The notes under the pieces were generated by a model. The model made no database searches. It was not told the origin of the DNA and saw nothing but the letters and a program-made list of their open reading frames with translations. The position numbers were made by a program, and so were the translations under genes. This document shows, one piece after another, positions 9,169-17,955 of a DNA stretch of 64,000 bases. Every line of letters starts with the position of its first letter. The stretch's first letter is position 1. Origin of the DNA: Pelobacter sp. UBA6093 (GTDB lineage Bacteria > Desulfobacterota > Desulfuromonadia > Desulfuromonadales > Syntrophotaleaceae); NCBI GenBank assembly GCA_002435955.1, contig DIWZ01000006.1, positions 27,563 through 91,562 of the forward strand, given 5' to 3'.

Positions 9169-10380
9169 ATGAATCTTGTCGTAACGCATGAAAAACGATT
9201 TGAAAAAGATGAAAACGGTCGTATTTACACGGATAATGAAAATTCAACGGGGTATTTCTTTTTCAAAAGATACCTGGATGTCTTTGATTCCGTGACAGTT
9301 GTTGGCCGGGCGAAAAAGACAGTTATATCGGAGAAATTTCCTGTTACTGGACCGGGTGTCAACTTCATTGAGGTACCATATTTTTGGGGACCCATGGATT
9401 ATATCCGTAAGTCAAGATCCATAAAGAAAGCAATTCGCTCCATTTGCGCAGAAGCCAAAAACCACTCTGCCTTCATTGCCAGGTGTCCATCTATCTTTGG
9501 TGGGCTTTTGATCAGAGAGTTGATAAAAATTAAATTTCCGTATGCCATGGAAGTTGTATCAGATCCCTACGAGGTTTTTTCCCCAGGGTCTATACAGCAT
9601 CCTCTGCGGCCGTTTTTACGTATAAAATCACCGATTGATTTGAGAAGATATTGCTCAAATGCTTCTGCTGTATCCTATGTAACCAAATCTACCCTGCAAA
9701 AACGCTATCCTGCCTCCAAGGATGCTTTCACCACATACTATTCCAGTATTAGAATGGACAACTCATATTTAGTGGATCAGCCACGCGATTATGACGATAC
9801 GATTAAGCCGATCAAGCTGGTTACCGTTTGTACCCTTGAACAACTATATAAAGGGACTGATACTTTAATTGATGCGTTTGAGGTTTGTCTCCAAATGGGG
9901 GTTGATTCTCATCTGACCATTGTTGGTGACGGGAAATTCCGTAAAAATTTGGAAGAACGGGTTGCTTTAAAAGAAATAGGGCGAAAAGTTACTTTTCTTG
10001 GACGCTTGCCTTCCGGTGATGCCGTGAAAGAGCAGCTTGATAAGGCGGATCTTTTTGTTCTCCCTTCAAAAGGGGAAGGATTGCCACGGGCTATGATTGA
10101 AGCGATGGCCAGAGGATTGCCTTGCCTCGGGACTAATGCCAGTGGGATTCCAGAGCTATTGCCTCCCGACGCCATGGTCCCGGTTGGTGATGCTAAAGGG
10201 CTGGCAAAAAAAATCGCTGAGTTATACTTCAACCCTGCGCGCATGAAAACTATGTCTGTTAGAAATTTAGAGACAGCTAAAGAATATGCAGATGAAAAGT
10301 TGACCTATCGTAGAAATGAAATTTATAACTATATAAAAAGGAAAACAGAGCAAATTATACAGTATAATAATAGAAAATAG
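9169..10380 (+). CDS. Glycosyltransferase, GT-B fold, family 4 type
   Basis: 403 residues. The C-terminal half carries family 4 motifs: VTVCTLEQLYKGTDTLIDA, LTIVGDGKFRKNLEERV, and DLFVLPSKGEGLPRAMIEAM with the conserved E-x7-E arrangement. The N-terminal domain (MNLVVTHEKRFEKDENGRIY) is the acceptor-binding half and is divergent. Adds a sugar to the lipid-linked repeat unit; donor and linkage are unknown. The gene is AT-rich like its neighbours 7637-11588, which suggests a shared origin. Confidence 0.85.
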   Translation: MNLVVTHEKRFEKDENGRIYTDNENSTGYFFFKRYLDVFDSVTVVGRAKKTVISEKFPVTGPGVNFIEVPYFWGPMDYIRKSRSIKKAIRSICAEAKNHSAFIARCPSIFGGLLIRELIKIKFPYAMEVVSDPYEVFSPGSIQHPLRPFLRIKSPIDLRRYCSNASAVSYVTKSTLQKRYPASKDAFTTYYSSIRMDNSYLVDQPRDYDDTIKPIKLVTVCTLEQLYKGTDTLIDAFEVCLQMGVDSHLTIVGDGKFRKNLEERVALKEIGRKVTFLGRLPSGDAVKEQLDKADLFVLPSKGEGLPRAMIEAMARGLPCLGTNASGIPELLPPDAMVPVGDAKGLAKKIAELYFNPARMKTMSVRNLETAKEYADEKLTYRRNEIYNYIKRKTEQIIQYNNRK

Positions 10381-10421
10381 TGAATGTTTAAATTTATCGC
10401 AAATATGGGAGGTGCAACATA

Positions 10422-11588
10422 ATGGCCAAAGTTGTTATAATAGGCAATCTTTCCAGATGTCTTATCACCTTTCGAGGGCCATTAATCAAGGAAATGATTG
10501 AAAACGGCCATGATGTGATCGCCTGTGCTCCAGATGCTCCAGAAAATATTAAAGAAGAACTTAATAAATTGGGAGCATCCTATCATGATATTAGTCTGGA
10601 CCGAACAGGTATGAACTTCCTCCAGGACTTAAGGGGGATTTTAAACATGGTCAGGTTCTTGAAAAGGGTCAAGCCAGATGTTGTGCTCACCTATACAATA
10701 AAGCCAAATATTTATGGATCCATCAGTGCCAATATAGCTAAAGTGCCTATGGTCGGGTCAATTATTACCGGTTTAGGTCACCCATTTTCTGATTCTGCTA
10801 GTGTTATATTAAAACTAGCTACTGTGTTCCTTTATCGTTTAGCCATAACCAAAAAACACGTAATGTTTTTTCAAAACAGAGATGATATGGATTTGTTTTT
10901 AGAAAAAAAAATTGTTGATAAACAAAATCGTTTGGTTTTGATAAATGGCTCTGGTGTCGATATAAAATATTTTTCCTCCAAAAAACTTCCTGCTCAAATT
11001 TCGTTTCTTCTAATTGCCAGATTGTTAAAAGAAAAAGGTGTAAGAGAATATGCAGAAGCAGCCAAAATTTTAAAGAAAAAGTATCCCGACATTGTTTTTC
11101 GTTTAGTTGGCCCTATTAAGGACGATCGGTTCCATATCACACAAGATGAACTTGATCAGTGGGTAAAGGAGGGCCGCATTGAATTCTTAGGCTTTCTGGA
11201 TGATGTTCGAAATGCAGTTGAAGACGCGTTTGTTTATGTATTACCAAGCTATCGAGAAGGCACGCCTAGATCAGTGCTTGAGGCTATGGCTATGTCACGG
11301 CCGATTATTACTACCGATGCACCAGGTTGCCGGGAGACTGTCATTGATGGTGTTAACGGGTTTTTAATTCCAGTAGGGGATTCCGAAGCATTAGCCAAAG
11401 CCATGGAAAAATTTATTTTGCAGCCTTCCATGGGACATATGATGGCCTCTGCCAGTCGCCGGATTGCTGAAGAAAAATTTGATGTTGAAAAGGTCAATCA
11501 TGTGATTTTGGATAACCTGGGATTGCTTAGTAACCCGTGTGGACAGAAAAGTCCAAAAGTTGCCGTGAATTCCGCTTCGCCCGATTAG
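10422..11588 (+). CDS. Glycosyltransferase family 4, PglA/CapM-like
   Basis: 388 residues. The N-terminus (KVVIIGNLSRCLITFRGPLI) and the stretch VLTYTIKPNIYGSISANIAK match enzymes that add the second sugar (often GalNAc/GlcNAc) onto an undecaprenyl-diphospho-sugar. C-terminal donor motif: YREGTPRSVLEAMAMSRPII. GGAGG at 10409-10413 supports ATG 10422. The next gene encodes a PglC-type initiating enzyme, and this PglA-PglC pairing is common in amino-sugar glycan loci. AT-rich; base composition returns to the genome average near its end. Confidence 0.85.
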   Translation: MAKVVIIGNLSRCLITFRGPLIKEMIENGHDVIACAPDAPENIKEELNKLGASYHDISLDRTGMNFLQDLRGILNMVRFLKRVKPDVVLTYTIKPNIYGSISANIAKVPMVGSIITGLGHPFSDSASVILKLATVFLYRLAITKKHVMFFQNRDDMDLFLEKKIVDKQNRLVLINGSGVDIKYFSSKKLPAQISFLLIARLLKEKGVREYAEAAKILKKKYPDIVFRLVGPIKDDRFHITQDELDQWVKEGRIEFLGFLDDVRNAVEDAFVYVLPSYREGTPRSVLEAMAMSRPIITTDAPGCRETVIDGVNGFLIPVGDSEALAKAMEKFILQPSMGHMMASASRRIAEEKFDVEKVNHVILDNLGLLSNPCGQKSPKVAVNSASPD

Positions 11589-11686
11589 TGCTGAGATTGG
11601 CGCTGAAGGTTTCAACACCGATCAGCGAGGAATTTGTCAAAATTGGGAATCTATCCACCCGTTCACTTAGCGAGCTGAAACCGCGC

Positions 11687-12346
11687 ATGAAAAGATCTCT
11701 GGATTTGATCGTTTCCATATTACTGCTGGTTCTTAGCCTGCCTCTTGTCGGGTTGGTAGCCTTGGCTATACTTATGAGTATGGGGCCTCCGGTGTTTTTC
11801 CGCCAGATACGTCCGGGACTGCATTGCCAGCCTTTTAGTTTGTTGAAATTCAGAAGCATGTGCAACGCATACGACGACAAAGGGAATATGCTTCCCGGCC
11901 AACAAAGGATTACGCGACTGGGGCGTTTACTGCGCAGCCTGAGCCTTGATGAGTTGCCTCAATTGTTCAATGTTTTGCGGGGAGATATGAGTCTGGTAGG
12001 CCCGCGGCCGTTGCTCACGAAATATCTGGAGCTTTACACCCCTGAACAGATGCGACGCCAGGAGGTAAAACCCGGGATAACGGGATGGGCCCAGGTCAAT
12101 GGGCGCAATGGCATTACCTGGGAAGACAAGTTTGCGCTGGATGTGTGGTATGTCGATCATCAATCTATTTGGCTCGATCTGAAAATTCTCTGGCTGACCC
12201 TGATCAAGGTTGTCAGTCGGGAAGGTGTAACGACAGCAGGGGGGACTCTCGCCGCACATTTTGCAGGTACACGAAAAGAGAAGCGGGAGGGGACTCTTCC
12301 CTCAGACTCACTTCCGACTGCTGAACAAACAAAGGATGCTGAATGA
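11687..12346 (+). CDS. Initiating phosphoglycosyltransferase, PglC/WcaJ C-domain type (first of two)
   Basis: 219 residues from ATG 11687 (MKRSLDLIVSILLLVLSL), the standard start of the monotopic phosphoglycosyltransferase family; the longer frame back to GTG 11537 overlaps the preceding gene and is not needed. One membrane-inserted hairpin is followed by the catalytic domain: KFRSM, the Asp-Glu dyad in SLDELPQLFNVLRGDMSLVG, PRPLL, KPGITGWAQVNGRN. Transfers a phospho-sugar from UDP-sugar to undecaprenyl phosphate, the committed step of repeat-unit synthesis. Small PglC-like form without the N-terminal WbaP/WcaJ membrane domain. The stop overlaps the next start (ATGA at 12343). Confidence 0.88.
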   Translation: MKRSLDLIVSILLLVLSLPLVGLVALAILMSMGPPVFFRQIRPGLHCQPFSLLKFRSMCNAYDDKGNMLPGQQRITRLGRLLRSLSLDELPQLFNVLRGDMSLVGPRPLLTKYLELYTPEQMRRQEVKPGITGWAQVNGRNGITWEDKFALDVWYVDHQSIWLDLKILWLTLIKVVSREGVTTAGGTLAAHFAGTRKEKREGTLPSDSLPTAEQTKDAE

Positions 12347-13398
12347 TGCTATCTTCCCGAAGAAAAACCACAGTACTTTTGACCGGTGCGGGCGGCGACC
12401 AGTGCGTGTTTATCTGGAAAGCTCTCAAGCAGTCGACTCTCGACATACGCATCGTGGCGTGCGACAGCTCTTACCTTGCCGTTGGGTTGTACCGCACCGA
12501 TCGAGGCTATGTCATTCCCCGTGCCGGTTCGGATGATTATCTGGCTCGTATCAAGGAAATTATTACGACCGAAAAAATCGATATTGTCATGACCGGAGGC
12601 AGTGAAGAGATGATGGTGCTTGGTGAGCGTGCTCCGCAGATTCAGGAGGAAACGGGTGCGTATATTGTCGCTCCTCACTTCGAGACCCTGAAGATTGCCG
12701 CGGACAAGTGGAAACTGGTCTCCTTTTTGAAAGAGAACGGCTTCAGCTATCCACAATCATGCATTCCCGAGGATAAGCCGTCCTTAGATCGTTTCCTTCA
12801 GGATGTACCCTTTCCCTACATCGTTAAAAGCCGTTTCGGGGCCGGGTCTCGCGGGCTGGCTGTGGCGCATGACCGACAACAGCTTGAGCTTTTCGTTGAC
12901 CAGGTGAACTATCCTATCATCCAGGAATATCTTCTGCCCGATGATGAAGAGTTCACGGTGGGGTGCTTTTGCAACAGCCAGGCGAAAGCGGTGGGATCGA
13001 TTATCATGAAAAGGACGCTGGGGCACGGGCTGACCAATAAGGCCAGTGTGATCTTTCACGAGGGCATTACCCGCTACTGTGAAAGCATCGCCGAAAAGCT
13101 GGGATATATTGGTCCGTTGAATCTCCAGCTGCGCCTGACGGAGCATGGACCGGTACTTTTTGAAATCAACCCGAGGTTTTCCAGTACGGAATCGGCCCGG
13201 GCTTATTATAATTTCAATATGCCTGAAATGTGTATCCGGCATTTTATTTTTCACGAAGAAATCCCCCGGCCGGCCGTAAGAAACGGCTATTTTTTCCGGG
13301 TTTTCGATGATGTTTTTGTCGATGGGGCAGCAATTGAAAAGACCCGTGAAACTGGCGTCTCTACAGGGATGCCGGGTAAGCTGGTGCGTAATTTTTAG
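12343..13398 (+). CDS. ATP-grasp ligase (first of two), CarB-like
   Basis: 351 residues. A pre-ATP-grasp Rossmann-like domain (VLLTGAGGDQCVFIWKAL) is followed by an ATP-grasp core: KSRFGAGSRGL (lysine and Gly-rich loop) and the Mg-binding end LFEINPRFSST (about residues 270-280). Family knowledge: ATP-grasp enzymes join a carboxylate to an amine through an acyl-phosphate; stand-alone CarB-like members occur in surface-glycan loci. It starts inside the stop of the preceding phosphoglycosyltransferase gene, so it is cotranslated with a glycan enzyme. Inference: it attaches an amino acid or other carboxylate to an amino sugar. The substrate is unknown. Confidence 0.8.
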   Translation: MMLSSRRKTTVLLTGAGGDQCVFIWKALKQSTLDIRIVACDSSYLAVGLYRTDRGYVIPRAGSDDYLARIKEIITTEKIDIVMTGGSEEMMVLGERAPQIQEETGAYIVAPHFETLKIAADKWKLVSFLKENGFSYPQSCIPEDKPSLDRFLQDVPFPYIVKSRFGAGSRGLAVAHDRQQLELFVDQVNYPIIQEYLLPDDEEFTVGCFCNSQAKAVGSIIMKRTLGHGLTNKASVIFHEGITRYCESIAEKLGYIGPLNLQLRLTEHGPVLFEINPRFSSTESARAYYNFNMPEMCIRHFIFHEEIPRPAVRNGYFFRVFDDVFVDGAAIEKTRETGVSTGMPGKLVRNF

Positions 13399-13467
13399 TT
13401 CTTGGGGGCAACGTAATGGCCTTGACGGTTCGCCGGTCACAGGCAGATTAAGGACAGATAATTACAC

Positions 13468-14304
13468 ATGATGTCTTCCGACGCACCACGTATTACAGGG
13501 ATCTATCATATCCATTCCGATTTTTCCTATGACGGGAAAAATCGTCTTGCGGAAATCGCGGCGTGGGCCAAGGTCCACGAATTGGGTTTTGTGTTGCTCA
13601 CCGAACATGATCTCGGGTTCGATCAGGAAAAATTCGATGAATATTGCAGACAGTGTTCAAACAGCAGCGGTGACGTTCTGCTGGTGCCCGGCATCGAATA
13701 CGAGGTCATCCATGAGGGCGCTATTATTCACATCGGAGCCATTGGCGTGCCGATATTGCTGGATCGGGGGACTATAGAGCAAGGTCTCATCCCTTTGGTC
13801 GAAGCCATACACCGCCATGGCGGGTTGGCGGTTTTGCATCATCCCAACAACATTAAAAGAGTGTTGACCAAAAAAATAATTGAATCCTTTGATTTTATTG
13901 AACTGTGGAATACCAAATTCGACTGTGGTTTCGGTCCGAATCTTCAGTTTCTCCGTTGGTTGAAAGGCATGCACAGTTCCGGTCCGTATCTTGTTTCGGC
14001 CGATATTCATGATGTCGGACGATTCGGAAAAGCCAATATTGCCTTTATCGACATGGAGATAAAAGCCGATAATTTGCAACTTTCCGCGATTGTCAATTGT
14101 ATGAGACAGCTGCGCTACCGGTGCCGCTCCGGGAGTTGGCTCTTTTACCCCGAGGGTAACTGCCAGATCCCTAATCGCCTTTATTGGCTGTTGCCGGTTG
14201 TTTGTCTGATCAAGAAGAAGGTGTTCCGATTTGCCAGGTTTTTCATACCGGAAAAATACAGACAGGCTGTCTATAGTCGTGTGAACCGGTCATGGATTCG
14301 ATGA
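13468..14304 (+). CDS. PHP-domain phosphoesterase
   Basis: 278 residues. PHP metal-site motifs are visible: YHIHSDFSYDG near the N-terminus, LLTEHD, VPGIEYEV, AVLHHPNN, and a late SADIHD. The order matches trinuclear-metal PHP phosphoesterases of the TrpH/YciV kind. Family knowledge: substrates range from nucleotides to phospho-sugars and phosphotyrosine. Between two ATP-grasp genes it could remove a phosphate from a pathway intermediate; this is inference. It is unlike the CpsB-type phosphatase at 26808, which is a different PHP subfamily. Start ATG 13468 or the adjacent ATG 13471. Confidence 0.75.
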   Translation: MMSSDAPRITGIYHIHSDFSYDGKNRLAEIAAWAKVHELGFVLLTEHDLGFDQEKFDEYCRQCSNSSGDVLLVPGIEYEVIHEGAIIHIGAIGVPILLDRGTIEQGLIPLVEAIHRHGGLAVLHHPNNIKRVLTKKIIESFDFIELWNTKFDCGFGPNLQFLRWLKGMHSSGPYLVSADIHDVGRFGKANIAFIDMEIKADNLQLSAIVNCMRQLRYRCRSGSWLFYPEGNCQIPNRLYWLLPVVCLIKKKVFRFARFFIPEKYRQAVYSRVNRSWIR

Positions 14305-14601
14305 AGTTCTCCGATTGACCGGGTAAAATGCTGGATGCTGCGGAACTCGCAGGGCTCTGTTTATGGGTTTTTTCTTTATCCTGGATTAATTCATGACGAC
14401 TTTTGCTTCAATCACCAATTATGCACAATCTCAAGACGTGCTTCGTTCTTGCGATTTGGCGTATTGCAAACACTTCTGCAGGGAACTTTCCTGCGTTTGG
14501 TTTGATCTGACCCACATTTGTCGGTTTCGCAAAGTAGCCTTACAAATAAGCCAGGTCGGGATTCTGACCTTGAGGAAGAGTTCCGATCAGCGGAACGATT
14601 T
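14305..14601 (+). other. 297-bp gap with no supported gene
   Basis: A 70-codon frame from 14393 has no Shine-Dalgarno and no recognisable protein. No terminator or clear promoter was seen; there is only a T-rich stretch (14359-14378). Confidence 0.4.
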
Positions 14602-15666
14602 ATGACTGGTGTTTTCCTGGATCCGACAGATAAGCGCTGGGCAGATTTTCTTGGGGAAGTCCCCCATGATGTGTACCACCTGCCGGCTTATGCGACGCTT
14701 GCTTCCCGTTGCGAAGGGGGGGAACCGGCAGCTTTTTATGTGCGTGAGGGAAACGATGCCATGCTGGTGCCGCTATTATTGCGCCAAGTCCCCCATTTGC
14801 CCGGATGCAATAAGGAAATGCGAGATGCAACCAGTCCCTATGGGTATCCGTCCCCCCTGTTTTCCCGCCCCGAAAGGATCGAGGCCTGCCGTAACCTTCT
14901 GCTGAATATGGTAGAGGTTGCCCGTAGCCAGGGCATGGTCACACTTTTTTTGCGTTTGCATCCCCTTCTTGGTTGTCCTCTAGAGGCTTTCCCGGAAAAC
15001 GGAGACCTGGTTCAGCATGGACAGACCGTCAGCATCAATCTGGCTCGCCCCCTGGAAGAAATCATTCGGGACACTTCCAGCAATCATCGAAGAGGCCTTC
15101 GTAAACTTGCTCAAGCCGGTTTCCATGTCGTGCTGGATGAATGGAATGATTACCCGGAATTTATCCGTCTTTATCGTGAAACGATGAACAGGATAGGGGC
15201 CCATCCCTTTTATCAATTCGAGGGGACTTATTTTGACGATCTAAGGCATTTTCTGAAGCCGAATCTACACCTTTGCAGTGTGTTTTCTGCCAAAGGAGAA
15301 CTGGCTTCGGCAGGGCTTTTTACTGTGGTTGGTGATCTTGTGGAATATCACCTTGGTTGCAGTAGCGAGGAATACCTGAAGTTGGCTCCGTCAAAAATGA
15401 TGTTCGATTTTATGCGAAGATGGGGGCATGATAAAGGACTTCGATTGCTTCATCTTGGTGGCGGTCTGGGAGGGCAAAATGATTCCCTCTTCGATTTCAA
15501 GGCCGGATTTTCCTCGGAATACACCCCATTTCACACCTTCCGTCTGGTTCTGGAGAAATCTGCCTACAGCGCATTATGCGCTGCCCGGCAAAAACTGACA
15601 GACGCACCAGGGGGATCCGATGATTTTTTCCCTTTGTATAGAAAACCTTTGAAAACAGAAAGGTGA
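14602..15666 (+). CDS. FemAB-like / GNAT-fold acyl- or aminoacyltransferase
   Basis: 354 residues from ATG 14602 (MTGVFLDPTDKRW); an upstream TTG at 14518 would add 28 unlikely residues. The protein has a two-lobed FemAB look: DVYHLPAYATL, DATSPYGYPSPLF, SNHRRGLRKLAQAGF, and near the end HLGGGLGGQNDSLFDFKAGFS. Family knowledge: FemA/FemB-type proteins move amino acids from aminoacyl-tRNA onto peptidoglycan, and relatives are associated with exopolysaccharide/PEP-CTERM loci. Location among ATP-grasp and GNAT genes suggests substituting a surface glycan. The donor (tRNA, CoA or other) cannot be read from sequence. Its stop codon lies in the structured segment at 15661-15717. Confidence 0.72.
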   Translation: MTGVFLDPTDKRWADFLGEVPHDVYHLPAYATLASRCEGGEPAAFYVREGNDAMLVPLLLRQVPHLPGCNKEMRDATSPYGYPSPLFSRPERIEACRNLLLNMVEVARSQGMVTLFLRLHPLLGCPLEAFPENGDLVQHGQTVSINLARPLEEIIRDTSSNHRRGLRKLAQAGFHVVLDEWNDYPEFIRLYRETMNRIGAHPFYQFEGTYFDDLRHFLKPNLHLCSVFSAKGELASAGLFTVVGDLVEYHLGCSSEEYLKLAPSKMMFDFMRRWGHDKGLRLLHLGGGLGGQNDSLFDFKAGFSSEYTPFHTFRLVLEKSAYSALCAARQKLTDAPGGSDDFFPLYRKPLKTER

Positions 15667-15717
15667 TGCGTGAAACATCGTGACAGCTTCAAGTGCTGAA
15701 CGATGTAGTTGTCACCT
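15661..15717 (+). other. Nested inverted repeat at the end of the FemAB-like gene
   Basis: Outer arms AGGTGA (15661-15666, including the stop codon) and TCACCT (15712-15717) enclose ACATCGT (15675-15681) and ACGATGT (15700-15706). There is no T-run, so this is not a classic intrinsic terminator. It could be an mRNA 3'-end structure. Confidence 0.4.
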
Positions 15718-15749
15718 GTTATGATTGTTTTCGAGACGCCAACGCCGGT

Positions 15750-15777
15750 TTGACAATTTTCGCAGCAGTGATATCAA
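15750..15777 (+). promoter_or_regulatory. Candidate sigma-70 promoter for the second ATP-grasp gene
   Basis: Perfect -35 TTGACA (15750-15755), 16-bp spacer, -10 TATCAA (15772-15777; 4/6). It lies about 75 bp before ATG 15856 in the largest clean gap of this part of the locus. Confidence 0.4.
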
Positions 15778-15855
15778 ACATAGTAAAGGTATAAAGTTTT
15801 CTGGCGATGATTATAGTCGGTTGATTGGTTGTAGCTATTCCTTTGGAGCTTGTTG

Positions 15856-17055
15856 ATGACTGTTAATCGCAAGCAAGCAGCCGTAATTTTATCCGGCAAT
15901 CCCAATGCCCTGGGGGTCGCTCGCGCTCTGGGAGAGCAGGATATACCTGTGGTGGTAGTGCATTACGCGCCTTTCGATATTGCTCAGCATTCGCGGTATG
16001 TGACGGAGAGTTTGGCGGCACCGCATCCCGAAAAAGACCCTGAAGGGTTTCTTGCTTTGTTGCTGCAGCATGCCAGCTCGTGGCCCGGCGGGATCATCAT
16101 TCCGACCGGCGACGAAGCCGTCGTGTTTGCATCGCAGCATCGAACCCTGTTGGAAAAATATTTTCAAGTTGCGTGCCCCCCTTGGGAATTCGCTGAGCGC
16201 TACATTGAAAAACGTCATACCTATGCCCTGGCGGCTGCCTGCGGCATCCCCATTCCTCAAACCCTGGTTCCTCAAAATGATGACGAAATTGTCGAGTTTT
16301 CGCGAGGCATCGAATTTCCTTGTCTGATAAAACCATCGGAGGGGCATCTTTATTTTGCCCACTTCAAGAGGAAGATGACATCAGTGGGCAATCTCGATGA
16401 ATTGCTGACTGCCTATCGTGAAGCCCGCGATGCCGGCTTCGAAGTAATGGTACAGGAATACATCCCGGGCGATGACGATACGGTGGTTAACTACAACGCT
16501 TATTTTATCGACGGTCAGGCTCTGGCCGAATTCACCGCGCGCCACATCCGCAATGGGCCTCCCTGGTTCGGTTCTCCACGCGTGGTATGCAGTGAGCGCA
16601 TCCCGGAAGTGATCGAGCCGGGACGCAGCATATTGAGGGCTCTCGGGTTTAATGGTTTCGCCTGTACCGAATTCAAGTTTGATCGGCGCGACGGGCTTTT
16701 TAAACTGATGGAAGTCAATGGACGCCATAATCTGTCGACCTTGCTGGCGGTGCGCTGCGGACTTAATTTCCCACTGTTGCATTATCGGCATCTGGCGTTT
16801 GGTGAAGTGCCGATCTCCACGAGGTACGAGGAGGGAAGATATTGGATAGATCTGGTGCGCGATATCGGTTTTAGCCTGGCCTTTCGCTCCAGGGAGCGTT
16901 ATCGCCTGAGCGATTATCTGCGGCCTTATCTGCACCGGCATGTCTTTGCTATCTGGGCGTTACGTGATCCTGTGCCGTTCTGGGCACGCATGATGTTCAT
17001 CGTGCGCAAACCTTTTCAAAAAGCGATGAGCTCTATCGTTCCCGGAAAGGGATAA
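15856..17055 (+). CDS. ATP-grasp ligase (second of two), carboxylate-amine ligase type
   Basis: 399 residues from ATG 15856, chosen over two preceding in-frame TTG codons because GGAG (15845-15848) lies 7 bases upstream. N-terminal Rossmann-like lobe (AAVILSGNPNALGVARALGE), then an ATP-grasp core: PCLIKPSEGHLYF (ATP-binding lysine), MVQEYIPGDDDTVV, and the Mg-binding KLMEVNGRHNLSTLL. Divergent from the ATP-grasp at 12343, so the two probably join different substrates. Inference: adds a carboxylic or amino acid to an activated or lipid-linked sugar. The short C-terminal tail after residue 330 is basic and aromatic and may touch the membrane. Confidence 0.78.
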   Translation: MTVNRKQAAVILSGNPNALGVARALGEQDIPVVVVHYAPFDIAQHSRYVTESLAAPHPEKDPEGFLALLLQHASSWPGGIIIPTGDEAVVFASQHRTLLEKYFQVACPPWEFAERYIEKRHTYALAAACGIPIPQTLVPQNDDEIVEFSRGIEFPCLIKPSEGHLYFAHFKRKMTSVGNLDELLTAYREARDAGFEVMVQEYIPGDDDTVVNYNAYFIDGQALAEFTARHIRNGPPWFGSPRVVCSERIPEVIEPGRSILRALGFNGFACTEFKFDRRDGLFKLMEVNGRHNLSTLLAVRCGLNFPLLHYRHLAFGEVPISTRYEEGRYWIDLVRDIGFSLAFRSRERYRLSDYLRPYLHRHVFAIWALRDPVPFWARMMFIVRKPFQKAMSSIVPGKG

Positions 17056-17078
17056 CCGTGCATGGAGGAAGAGTTTCG

Positions 17079-17942
17079 ATGATATCAGAGCAAGCGACCG
17101 ATGTGTCCAGCATGGCTCTGGAGGTGGCCACGGAAAGTGAACTGGCCGATTGGTTGGCGAAGCATGGTTCCACTGTGGTGTATCGTCATGGGCGCTATTG
17201 GATGTCCAGTCATGGGGGATTTTACCAGCCTGTACACTGGATGGCGCGTTTGCAACCTGATGAAATCCAAAAACCGACTCTTTGGTGCTGGGGCTACCGT
17301 GCTGTCCTCGATGACTCCGCTGAGGCTTTGGCCAATGCCACCTTGCCGGTACACTATTTTGACCGAGTCGCAGGTTTCGATGCTGACTGCTTGTCGAAAA
17401 ACAAGCGCTACACTCTGAGAATCTGCCAGAGCAATGTTAAAATCCGCCCCGTGGATGAGCTTGAACTGCTTGTGGAGCAAGGGTATCCGTTATATTTGTC
17501 GTCTGTTGATAGGACCGGCTATGGCCATCGCAAAAGTCGTTCGGCCTACCGGCGTGCGATGGCCAGGTTTTTCGATGCCGGATTCGTGTCTGTGCTTGGC
17601 GGTTTTGTCGGCGGCAGGCTCGGTGGTTATCTGATCAGCTTTTGTGTCGCAAAGACTGCTTATCTCGATACTCTGGTGGTAGGAACCGCCGAGCGTTCAT
17701 ATCAGATCGGTACCGGATTGAAGTATGCTTTTATAAAATATCTGAGCGAGCGGGGTGGGCCGGTTACCGAAGTCATTGACGGACTTCATGCCCGGGAAAA
17801 TCAGGGGTTGTGTCGTTATAAGGAACAAATGGGTTTTAAAATCGTTCGGGTTCCATCCATGGTATGGTTTATGCCGGGCGCTGAAAAATCCCTCAAAATG
17901 CGCTGGCCGCACAAGTATTACCGGATTACAGGCTGTGAATAG
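17079..17942 (+). CDS. GNAT/FemAB-fold acyltransferase
   Basis: 287 residues from ATG 17079, placed 10 bases after GGAGG (17064-17068); the upstream GTG 17058 has no RBS. The C-terminal half has a GNAT-like pattern: FVSVLGGFVGGRLGGYLISF, AYLDTLVVG, GTGLKYAFIKYL, and GLCRYKEQMGFKIV, typical of the last GNAT helix and strand. The N-terminal 130 residues are not recognised. Likely an N-acyltransferase acting on an amino sugar or sugar-linked amine, which would replace the absent PglD-type acetyltransferase. This is inferred from context (DegT aminotransferase and PglC homologue directly downstream). Confidence 0.65.
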   Translation: MISEQATDVSSMALEVATESELADWLAKHGSTVVYRHGRYWMSSHGGFYQPVHWMARLQPDEIQKPTLWCWGYRAVLDDSAEALANATLPVHYFDRVAGFDADCLSKNKRYTLRICQSNVKIRPVDELELLVEQGYPLYLSSVDRTGYGHRKSRSAYRRAMARFFDAGFVSVLGGFVGGRLGGYLISFCVAKTAYLDTLVVGTAERSYQIGTGLKYAFIKYLSERGGPVTEVIDGLHARENQGLCRYKEQMGFKIVRVPSMVWFMPGAEKSLKMRWPHKYYRITGCE

Positions 17943-17955
17943 AAAGAGAGGCGAC

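Noticed and set aside
14393..14605. Possible 70-residue gene before the FemAB-like gene
   Set aside because: No Shine-Dalgarno, no family features, Cys-rich composition typical of noise.
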